Source of the DNA: Betaproteobacteria bacterium
GTDB lineage: Bacteria > Pseudomonadota > Gammaproteobacteria > Burkholderiales > Burkholderiaceae
Direction: 5' to 3'
Length of the DNA: 7,369 nt
Assembly: GCA_947468785.1 (NCBI GenBank)
Contig: CANIMS010000074.1
Coordinates: 1-7,369, forward strand
Of this stretch, positions 1-5,685 are shown piece after piece. Position 1 is the first letter of the stretch; each line of letters starts with the position of its first letter. The notes below the pieces were generated by a model that ran no database searches, was not told where the DNA came from, and saw only the letters and a program-made list of their open reading frames with translations. The translations under genes and the position numbers were made by a program.

Positions 1-525
1 TTGGCCGCCCTCAGGATTACCATCACCATCAAGCAAGATATTGTGCCGCTTACGCATTAAGCGATAAAAGTATTCAAGGCGAATTTCTTTTTTATCCGCT
101 ACCCAATCCTTAAATTCTTGAGGTGTGCAATAAAAATGTTCATCCTCACGAATCTGTAGATCTACCTTGAGCTCTAATGCCAATGCCTCAATTGACTGCC
201 TGATGCGCCACTCCCCAGGCTCTATACAAACAAGATGAGTAACTTTCTTACTCAACATCTCTTGCCTTAAAACATCAATCATTGGCAAAGAGGATTCTTG
301 TATATAAATTAGCGGATACTTGAGTTCCCTTAACTTCTGTGCGAAGTGCCGCATTGCCGAAAGGAATAAGGCAATCTTTGCTTTATGCGTCCATACATAT
401 TGAGCCTCATTGCTAGACTCAACCATAATGATCTCGTCTGTCTTTCGATCAAAATCCCTTAGGACAGAACTCTGAAGATCGAGCTGATCACCTAAAATGA
501 GTACTAATCGCTTCACAACTGTCAC
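1..525 (-). CDS. Cryptochrome/photolyase-related protein (DPRP/FeS-BCP type), N-terminal part
   Basis: Translating the minus strand from GTG at 525 gives 175 codons open to the window edge, so the C-terminal two thirds are missing. The start reads MTVVKRLVLILGDQL, the hallmark beginning of deoxyribodipyrimidine photolyase-related proteins (COG3046), followed by an E-S-S-N-E stretch (about residues 35-39), a Y-V-W-T-H-K segment, and E-P-G-E-W-R (about 101-106). The visible end reads DGDGNPEGGQ, where the family continues into a conserved Trp-Asn/Asp segment. Characterised members are bacterial (6-4) photolyases that use FAD, a lumazine antenna and a [4Fe-4S] cluster; the cluster cysteines would lie outside the window. 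The GTG start overlaps the TGA of the preceding gene (GTGA), indicating translational coupling. A second in-frame GTG at 516 is possible but less attractive. Family assignment is confident; exact DNA-lesion specificity is not known. Confidence 0.9.
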   Translation of the reverse strand, partial: MTVVKRLVLILGDQLDLQSSVLRDFDRKTDEIIMVESSNEAQYVWTHKAKIALFLSAMRHFAQKLRELKYPLIYIQESSLPMIDVLRQEMLSKKVTHLVCIEPGEWRIRQSIEALALELKVDLQIREDEHFYCTPQEFKDWVADKKEIRLEYFYRLMRKRHNILLDGDGNPEGGQ

Positions 526-791
526 TTAGGCTTATATTGAGTGGGACAGTATGCTCGCTGCACCTCTTTGCTACGGAGCTCGGCGTGCTTGGTTACCCTT
601 CCTGTCACTCTTTTCCTCCATAACTCAAACGATGAGCGTTTTAATTGACTACGCATGAGCTCAATTACCTGGGATTCTGACAAGTCAAATGTTTTCTGAA
701 TGGCATCAAATGGGGTGCGATCCTCCCAGGCCATCTCAATGAGACGAGAAATGTCTGCTTCAGAAAGGGAGTGTTTTAGTAATTTTGACAC
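522..791 (-). CDS. TIGR03643 / DUF2805 family small protein, photolyase partner
   Basis: This is an 89-residue protein with a GTG start at 791. Residues about 10-50 (EADISRLIEMAWEDRTPFD, then a DLSESQVIELMR helix) look like a helix-turn-helix. They are followed by the family signature S-S-F-x-L-W-R-K-R-V-x-G-R-x-T-K-H (about 53-69) and a basic C-terminus. The molecular function is not established; nucleic-acid binding is inferred from the HTH-like fold and basic charge. To my knowledge the family often sits beside photolyase-related genes, and here it overlaps that gene by 4 bases, so the two are almost certainly co-translated. No good Shine-Dalgarno precedes the GTG (upstream reads CTTAAACTTGCTGA), so expression may be weak or leader-dependent. 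The next Met is residue 20, which would remove part of the conserved first helix; the GTG is therefore preferred. Confidence 0.82.
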   Translation of the reverse strand: MSKLLKHSLSEADISRLIEMAWEDRTPFDAIQKTFDLSESQVIELMRSQLKRSSFELWRKRVTGRVTKHAELRSKEVQRAYCPTQYKPK

Positions 792-814
792 TCAGCAAGT
801 TTAAGGCTTATTTA
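785..814 (+). promoter_or_regulatory. Possible sigma-70 promoter for the HNH gene
   Basis: A perfect -35 hexamer TTGACA lies at 785-790. At an 18-base spacer the best -10 is TATTTA (809-814), which matches the consensus at only its first three positions. The -35 box overlaps the first codons of the divergent TIGR03643 gene, and the predicted start site leaves a leader of about 30 bases before the ATG at 854. The 62-bp divergent spacer must serve both directions; no convincing minus-strand promoter is visible. Confidence 0.3.
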
Positions 815-853
815 CTAAACTAGCAGAGCCTCAAACTTTAAGAGCACTGGTGC

Positions 854-1201
854 ATGTTAGGAACTATTCGAAAAAAACTAATCTCCCTTAAGCCTGCATT
901 AGCTAAGCAGGATTTAGTACTACTATGCCCAATATGCGACAGAATCATTCCTGATTCACAGAAGGATGCGCACCACTTAGTACCAAAATCAAAAGGTGGT
1001 AAAGCAACTGAATACTTGCACCGTATTTGCCATAAGCAAATACATGCCCTATTTACCGAAACCGAATTAGCAAATCATTTGAATCACGCCGCTATTCTCA
1101 GGGAGCACCCCGATATGCAGAAGTTTATTCAGTGGGTAAGAACCAAACCGAATAGCTTTTATGAAAAAACCCGTAAAAGCACTCGCTTAAAAAGTTATTA
1201 A
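854..1201 (+). CDS. Small HNH endonuclease-like protein
   Basis: This is a 115-residue soluble protein with no signal peptide. A zinc-knuckle-like CPIC (residues 25-28) is followed by AHHLVPKSKGG (39-49, with the His40-His41 pair and a Lys/Gly-rich loop). The sequence YLHRICHKQIHA (54-65) then supplies C59, H60 and H64. This is the HNH/ββα-metal arrangement, but the central Asn of classical HNH is His56 here, a variant seen in a group of short bacterial 'HNH endonuclease' proteins. The rest (ALFTETELANHLN, then REHPDMQKFIQWVRTKP) is an acidic/helical tail typical of that group. Cleavage activity and target are unknown. It is the only plus-strand gene, diverges from the photolyase pair and converges on the RraA-like gene. 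The ribosome-binding site is weak (TAAGAG about 10 bases upstream). The first 20 residues are poorly conserved-looking, so the true start could be slightly different. Confidence 0.8.
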   Translation: MLGTIRKKLISLKPALAKQDLVLLCPICDRIIPDSQKDAHHLVPKSKGGKATEYLHRICHKQIHALFTETELANHLNHAAILREHPDMQKFIQWVRTKPNSFYEKTRKSTRLKSY

Positions 1202-1209
1202 GTGAAGGG

Positions 1210-1881
1210 TTACTTCTTATCGTAATTCTGACTCTGTAAGAGGTGGTATTTTTGTAGCTTTCTAGCTTCATCCATCCGCATACCCTCTCGAATACTTTTT
1301 CTCACTTGATTTTCTCTCGCAACAATTTCCTCGGCAAACGTTAAGACCTGCTCTTGCAGTGCCTGTGGCACCACTACAACCCCATCAGGGTCGCCACAGA
1401 CTAGATCTCCAGGATGAACATCAACACCACCCATCTTCACCGGGACCTGCAAGCCTACTAACTGAATTCGACCTTTACCGGTTCGCATCCAATAACCACT
1501 GCTGTAAATTGGGTAGTTCAACTCTCGGCATAAAGAGACATCGCGATTGATGCCATTAATCACTGTTCCGGCAATATTTCTTTGATGTGCCATCTCCGTC
1601 AAAATATTGCCCCAAGTTGTCATCTCATCACGACCTTGGTTATCAATAACGATCACATTTCCTGGTGGGACATCATCGATGTACTCGCCCACATTACCCT
1701 CTTCATCGGGATTTGCTAAGCGATAGAGAACAGTATAGGCATGACCGACCATTCTGAATTTTGGATCGCAAGCAGCAATCTTATAACACTGTCCTACTAC
1801 TCCAGAGCGGTCTAGCGCATCGCTGATTGCTGCGCAATCGAGTTTCTTAGCTCGTTCAATCCATTGATTCGCTGTATTCAT
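1210..1881 (-). CDS. RraA / HMG-CHA aldolase-like family protein
   Basis: This 223-residue protein matches the RraA-like fold (PF03737; formerly annotated as dimethylmenaquinone methyltransferase). Landmarks are AISDALDRSG (18-27), GHAYTV (46-51), DDVPPGNVIVIDNQG (69-83), WGNIL (90-94), AGTVINGINRD (104-114) and DVHPGDLVCGDPDGVVVVP (155-173). Members include class II pyruvate aldolases for 4-hydroxy-4-methyl-2-oxoglutarate or 4-carboxy-4-hydroxy-2-oxoadipate, oxaloacetate decarboxylases, and the RNase E inhibitor RraA. The Arg113-Asp114 pair used for metal and pyruvate binding is present. The usually acidic residues at 92 and 109 are both Asn. The gene is last in the minus-strand cluster, 27 bp after the second Bug gene, so a catabolic aldolase or decarboxylase role is favoured over RNase E control. 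No clear Shine-Dalgarno precedes ATG 1881; the spacer is A/T-rich. Confidence 0.85.
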   Translation of the reverse strand: MNTANQWIERAKKLDCAAISDALDRSGVVGQCYKIAACDPKFRMVGHAYTVLYRLANPDEEGNVGEYIDDVPPGNVIVIDNQGRDEMTTWGNILTEMAHQRNIAGTVINGINRDVSLCRELNYPIYSSGYWMRTGKGRIQLVGLQVPVKMGGVDVHPGDLVCGDPDGVVVVPQALQEQVLTFAEEIVARENQVRKSIREGMRMDEARKLQKYHLLQSQNYDKK

Positions 1882-1908
1882 ATGATGTATTTTTATATTT
1901 GATGTAAT

Positions 1909-2871
1909 TTAATCTACGGTGATATTGGCAGTCTTAATCACTTTGGACCAATACTGAATATCTTTACGAATCGTGGCATCAAACTGAGTAGGATTCATAT
2001 AACGCAACTCTACGCCCGATTTCTCTAGAGCCAATTTCACTTGTGGATTATTGAGTGTATTTCTTGCTGCATCATTTAGCGTAGCAATAACAGCCGCAGG
2101 TGTTCCAGCTGGAGCCAATAATCCAATCCATGCTTCTAACTCAAAACCAGGAAAGCCAGCCTCAGCAGAAGTTGGTACATCAGGCATTTGCGGAATTCGC
2201 TTCTTGGCTGCTACCGCTAAAGCCCGCATCTTTCCTTGTTGCACAAACTGCATCAGGGATGGCGGCGTTGCAACAGTCATCTGCACATTACCCGCAATCA
2301 CGTCTAGCATTGCTGGACCAGCTCCACGATAAGGAACATGAGTAATATTCAATTGGTTTTGCTGCTTAAACAGCTCCACACCAATATGAGGTACTGAGCC
2401 ATTGCCAGATGTAGCGTAATTGAGCTTGCCAGGATTTGCCTTGGCATAGTTAACTAACTCTTGCAGCGTATTGACTGGCACAGAAGGATTAACAGCAAGC
2501 ACATGCGGTGAGACCACCAACATACTCACTGGGGCAAAGTCTCTAATCGGATCCCATGCTAAGTTTGCATACATGGATGGATTAGCCACATGGAACATGG
2601 AATACCCCAAAAGTAAGGTATATCCATCAGGAGCTGATTTTGCTACTGCCGTAGCAGCAATATTGCCGCCAGCTCCGGTTTTATTCTCAATCACAATGGG
2701 CTGCCCCAAAATTTTTGTCATCTCAGGAGCAATCATGCGTGCTACTGCATCCAAAATTCCGCCTGGTGGCACAGGCACTACCAGCGTAATAGGCTTATCA
2801 GGATATGCGGCATAAGCATTGAAGCTCAACACACTAAATGCTGTTAGTAATAGTCTCTTCATTTTCATCAT
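1909..2871 (-). CDS. Bug/TctC-type periplasmic solute-binding protein (downstream copy)
   Basis: This 320-residue protein has a Sec signal peptide: basic n-region (MMKMKR), hydrophobic core LLLTAFSVLSF, and likely cleavage after AYA at residue 21. The mature protein starts AYPDKPITLVV. Family hallmarks follow: VPPGGILDAVAR (34-45), IVIENKTGAGGNIAA, SAPDGYTLLLG, NYATSGNGSVPHIG, HVPYRGAGPAMLDVIAG, and P-x-V-P-T-S-A-E-A-G-F-P-G-F near residue 236 onward. Bug proteins bind carboxylates and similar small acids in the periplasm and may feed a TctAB-type secondary transporter or act as sensors. No membrane subunit is encoded in the window. It lies 27 bp after a homologous receptor gene, and both end in TVD. 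ATG 2871 is followed by other ATGs at codons 2 and 4, and no strong ribosome site distinguishes them; the codon-4 start would still leave an intact signal peptide. The ligand is unknown. Confidence 0.92.
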   Translation of the reverse strand: MMKMKRLLLTAFSVLSFNAYAAYPDKPITLVVPVPPGGILDAVARMIAPEMTKILGQPIVIENKTGAGGNIAATAVAKSAPDGYTLLLGYSMFHVANPSMYANLAWDPIRDFAPVSMLVVSPHVLAVNPSVPVNTLQELVNYAKANPGKLNYATSGNGSVPHIGVELFKQQNQLNITHVPYRGAGPAMLDVIAGNVQMTVATPPSLMQFVQQGKMRALAVAAKKRIPQMPDVPTSAEAGFPGFELEAWIGLLAPAGTPAAVIATLNDAARNTLNNPQVKLALEKSGVELRYMNPTQFDATIRKDIQYWSKVIKTANITVD

Positions 2872-2898
2872 GTTTTGTCTTATTGTTATTGATTATTG

Positions 2899-3864
2899 TT
2901 AATCTACGGTGACTTCAGCACTCTTAACCAGCCTCACCCAAAATTTTTCATCTTCAGCTAAAAATTTTGCAAACTGTGCTGGTGAGGTAGAAAGCGAAAC
3001 ATCCGTACCTTCTCTTGCCAAAGAAGCTTTGACATTAGACTGCTTTAAGGCCTCTTGAGTAGCCTCAAATAACTTTTGCACAATAGCTGGAGGAGTGCCA
3101 GCGGGTACAAATAGCCCATACCAAAACTCAATGGCGTAATCTGGAAGGCCCGCCTCACGCATTCCGGGAAGACCTGGCGCAAGTGGTGAGCGCTCTTTAG
3201 CAGAAATAGCTAGGCCTTTTAAACGCCCCGCCTGAATCATCGGTAAAACCGAAGGGGGAGTGCCAAATGTGAGTTGCGTATCTCCAGCAATTACTGACTG
3301 AATCGCCAAAGATCCGCCTCGAAAAGGAATGTGTGTCATTTTTACATCGGCAATCTGACCAAATAATGCAGCTGCTAAGTGGGGAGCCGAACCATTTCCA
3401 GAAGTAGCGTAATTCAATGCGCCTGGATCTTGTTTTGCTTTAGCAATTAACTCTTTTACAGAATTAATCCCAGTTCCAGGGTTAACAGCAATCACTACTG
3501 GTGAGCTCGTAATTTTACTGATCGGCTGCAGATCGCTTGGCTTGTATCCTAGCTTGGGATTGAGTGCTGGATTCACAGAAATACTACTAGGACTAGCGAT
3601 GAGGATGGTGTATCCATCTGGAGCAGACTTGACTACTTGCTCAGCGGCAATGCTTGAGCCAGCACCTGGCTTATTTTCAATCACAATAGACTGGCCCAAG
3701 GCCTGGCCTAAGGGCACGCTGATATTGCGAGCAACATAATCTGCCGCACCGCCTGGCGCAAAACCTACAATTAATTTAATAGGCTTATTAGGATAAGGTT
3801 GGGCATTGATATTGAGGGAAGCAATTCCTAATACGGCAAGCAGTAATAATTTACATTGAGACAT
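2899..3864 (-). CDS. Bug/TctC-type periplasmic solute-binding protein (upstream copy)
   Basis: This 321-residue protein has a signal peptide (MSQCKLLLLAVLGIASLNINA, cleavage after residue 21) and a mature start QPYPNKPIKLIVGF. Bug hallmarks are APGGAADYVARN (about 36-47), IVIENKPGAGSSIAA, SAPDGYTILIA, NYATSGNGSAPHLAAALF, HIPFRGGSLAIQSVIAGD, and FWYGLFVPAGTPPAIV. It is a paralogue of the next gene, with the same architecture but clearly diverged residues in the ligand loops (for example FAPGGAAD here versus PVPPGGILD), so the two may bind different or related acids. Cys4 is in the n-region rather than a lipobox, so it is a soluble periplasmic protein. Its ATG overlaps the TAA of the oxidoreductase gene by one base (TAATG) and has the best ribosome site in the window, AGGAGG seven bases upstream. 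This predicts strong, coupled translation, as expected for an abundant receptor. Confidence 0.93.
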   Translation of the reverse strand: MSQCKLLLLAVLGIASLNINAQPYPNKPIKLIVGFAPGGAADYVARNISVPLGQALGQSIVIENKPGAGSSIAAEQVVKSAPDGYTILIASPSSISVNPALNPKLGYKPSDLQPISKITSSPVVIAVNPGTGINSVKELIAKAKQDPGALNYATSGNGSAPHLAAALFGQIADVKMTHIPFRGGSLAIQSVIAGDTQLTFGTPPSVLPMIQAGRLKGLAISAKERSPLAPGLPGMREAGLPDYAIEFWYGLFVPAGTPPAIVQKLFEATQEALKQSNVKASLAREGTDVSLSTSPAQFAKFLAEDEKFWVRLVKSAEVTVD

Positions 3865-4850
3865 TAAGTTTCCTCCTGTGTTCCTGCCAATATAATTTTT
3901 CCAAGGTGCTGATTTGTATCCATCATGGCCTTTGCTTCAAGCAATTTCTCAAAAGGAAGAGTTCGATAAATAAAAGGGACAATCTTCTTAGATTCAATCA
4001 GAGGAAGAATGCGCTTTTTAAAATCAGGCATTGCTTCAGCTCTTTGCTCTGCAGTACGTAACTTATTCGATACACCAAATAATTTCAAACGCTTAGCATG
4101 CAGAGCTTCAATATCCATCTCTGCTTTTAATACGCCGTCTACATAACCCACAGTAGCTAAGCGACCCTGAAAAGCCATCGCCCGAATACATTCAGCAAAT
4201 ACAGAGCCTCCTACAGTATTCACCACTAGGTCTACACCCTTGCCATCAGTGGCCTTCATCAAGACGTCATAAAAATCGGGTGCCCGTGTACAAATTCCAA
4301 GATCTAAGCCTAAAGCACTAAGCTCATCTAACTTCTCTTGAGAACCTGAAGTGCCAATCACTTTTGCGCCTAATGCTTTTGCCATAGATAAGGCAGAGAC
4401 ACCAACACCGGAAGTGACTCCAGTAATAAAAACCCATTCACCCGGTTTTAATTGGCCTTGGACTACCAACATATCAAACACAACCAATGATGTTAGTGGG
4501 ATTGCGGCTGCCTGATTCCAATTCAAGGTAGTAGGCATCATCATCGTTTCTGGTTCAGACATTAAAGCGAACTCAGCAAAGGCCCCTGGGCAGCGTCCCA
4601 TCACTCGATCACCTGGCTTGAAGCCAGTAACACCAGGTCCACAACTCACCACCTCACCTGCTGCCTCCATACCAATTTGCTTGGCAGTGCCTGCTTTATG
4701 CAGACCATGACTGAGAATAAATTCACCACGATTTAAACCGGCTGCTTTAACCCGAATTAATAACTGATTCTGGCTAGGCACTGGTCGCTCAACATCGCGC
4801 AGATTGATATCGGCATTTACGCCATCACTTTGCATCCAATATGACTTCAT
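3864..4850 (-). CDS. Zinc-independent MDR oxidoreductase (quinone oxidoreductase-like)
   Basis: This 328-residue medium-chain dehydrogenase/reductase has an N-terminal GroES-like domain (LLIRVKAAGLNRGE at 30-43, GMEAAGEVVSCGPGVTGFKPGDRV at 60-83). A Rossmann domain follows with the NADPH-binding loop ITGVTSGVGVSALSMAKALGAKVIGTSGS (142-170) and VDLVVNTVGG. The GHE motif of zinc alcohol dehydrogenases is GME here and the four-Cys structural zinc lobe is absent, so 'zinc-binding dehydrogenase' would be misleading. Relatives reduce quinones or the C=C bond of enones and enoyl thioesters with NAD(P)H. In this cluster, next to CoA-transferase and crotonase genes, reduction of an unsaturated acyl-CoA or ketone intermediate is a reasonable inference. 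It starts 19 bp after the crotonase gene, with AAAGG six bases before ATG 4850, and its stop overlaps the start of the next gene. Confidence 0.88.
   Translation of the reverse strand: MKSYWMQSDGVNADINLRDVERPVPSQNQLLIRVKAAGLNRGEFILSHGLHKAGTAKQIGMEAAGEVVSCGPGVTGFKPGDRVMGRCPGAFAEFALMSEPETMMMPTTLNWNQAAAIPLTSLVVFDMLVVQGQLKPGEWVFITGVTSGVGVSALSMAKALGAKVIGTSGSQEKLDELSALGLDLGICTRAPDFYDVLMKATDGKGVDLVVNTVGGSVFAECIRAMAFQGRLATVGYVDGVLKAEMDIEALHAKRLKLFGVSNKLRTAEQRAEAMPDFKKRILPLIESKKIVPFIYRTLPFEKLLEAKAMMDTNQHLGKIILAGTQEET
3872..3877 (-). promoter_or_regulatory. Strong Shine-Dalgarno for the upstream Bug gene
   Basis: AGGAGG (minus strand) lies seven bases before ATG 3864 and inside the last codons of the oxidoreductase gene. 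It is a full consensus site, and with the TAATG stop/start overlap it supports the chosen start and coupled translation. Confidence 0.85.
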
Positions 4851-4855
4851 CTTCT

Positions 4856-4861
4856 ACCTTT
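4856..4861 (-). promoter_or_regulatory. Shine-Dalgarno for the MDR oxidoreductase
   Basis: AAAGGT (minus strand) lies five bases before ATG 4850, in the 19-bp spacer after the crotonase stop. It is moderate in strength and agrees with the ATG chosen. Confidence 0.6.
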
Positions 4862-4869
4862 TACTATTG

Positions 4870-5685
4870 TTATTTACCACGGAATACCGGTTTACGTTTT
4901 TCCATAAAGGCACGGCGTCCTTCAGAATAATCTTCGCTGTCAAAGCAGTTATGAATGAGCTGACGACATTTATCATGATCAATTTCTGGGGAGGCTTTCA
5001 GGATTTCAGCAATAATCGCTTTTCCTGCAAGGACTGTAATAGGAGCATTCGCTGCTAAAGCCTGTTTATATTCGGCTTGTAAAGCAAGCAAATCACCAGG
5101 CTCAGATACGCGGGTTATTAAACCAATCTCACGGGCTTCCTTTGCATCGATCCTTCGAGCAGTAAAGAAGAGATCTTTTGCCATCGCAGGACCAACCAAG
5201 TCGACTAAATTCTTCAAAGCGGAGTAACGATATCCCAGACCTAAACGCGCGGCAGGAATAGCGAATACTGAATCGCTACTAGCAATACGAATGTCGCAAC
5301 TCATTGCCACATTAACGCCACCACCAATACAGTAGCCGCGAATACATGCCAAAGTTGGTTTGCTGAAATGGTAGATACCCATCAGAGCTTGTTCGGCCAT
5401 TGACTCATATCGAGCCACTGCTTCCTGAGCAGCTCGCATATCTGCAAACTGAGTAATGTCTGCACCAGAAACAAAGGCTTTTTCACCTGCACCAGTGAAG
5501 ACCACTAAGCGAATGCGATCATCCTCCTCGGCCGTCTTTAATAGGGGCACAACGGCCTCCCACATATCTACGGAGAGTGCATTGTGACGCTCTGGATTAT
5601 TAAATTGAATTTGTAGGGTACTGCCATCCTCGTCTAGCCAAACCTTCACTCGCTCGGTAATCGATTTATACACAACATTACTCAT
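4870..5685 (-). CDS. Crotonase-fold protein (annotated type: enoyl-CoA hydratase), catalytic Glu residues absent
   Basis: This is a 271-residue crotonase counted from ATG 5685. Fold landmarks are LQIQFNNPERHNALS (24-38), the oxyanion-hole/CoA segment AFVSGADITQF (70-80), and IRGYCIGGGVNVAMSCDIRIAS (115-136). They are followed by VFAIPAARLGLGYRYS (140-155), and LFFTARRIDAKEAREIGLITRV (about 171-192) with the usual EGRRAFMEKRKPVF C-terminus. In rat enoyl-CoA hydratase the general acid/base residues are Glu144 and Glu164; the aligned residues here are Asn125 and Ala145, so simple hydration is doubtful. Tyr152 aligns with Tyr140 of E. coli methylmalonyl-CoA decarboxylase. ATG 5685 is chosen over the TTG one codon earlier because AAAAGGAG lies seven bases before the ATG. 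The ATG overlaps the TGA of the CoA-transferase (TGATG), indicating coupling. The fold is certain; the reaction is open. Confidence 0.9.
   Translation of the reverse strand: MSNVVYKSITERVKVWLDEDGSTLQIQFNNPERHNALSVDMWEAVVPLLKTAEEDDRIRLVVFTGAGEKAFVSGADITQFADMRAAQEAVARYESMAEQALMGIYHFSKPTLACIRGYCIGGGVNVAMSCDIRIASSDSVFAIPAARLGLGYRYSALKNLVDLVGPAMAKDLFFTARRIDAKEAREIGLITRVSEPGDLLALQAEYKQALAANAPITVLAGKAIIAEILKASPEIDHDKCRQLIHNCFDSEDYSEGRRAFMEKRKPVFRGK

Noticed and set aside
792..853. Inverted repeat AAGTTT/AAACTT (798-803 and 833-838) as an operator
   Set aside because: Arms of 6 AT-rich bases separated by 29 bases are expected by chance; no recognisable LexA-type box (CTG-N10-CAG) is present.
1168..1211. 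Possible intrinsic terminator for the minus-strand cluster
   Set aside because: AACCC/GGGTT can pair around a small AAGC-GAGT-GCTT hairpin and a T-run follows on the minus strand, but the stems are only 4-5 bp with a long gap and lie inside the HNH coding sequence. This is too weak to call.
2051..2815. Plus-strand open frames inside the downstream Bug gene
   Set aside because: They are antisense to a well-supported gene with signal peptide and family motifs, their products show no family pattern, and they lack ribosome sites. The same applies to plus-strand frames at 3542-3739, 4804-5058, 5711-5926 and 6206-6418.
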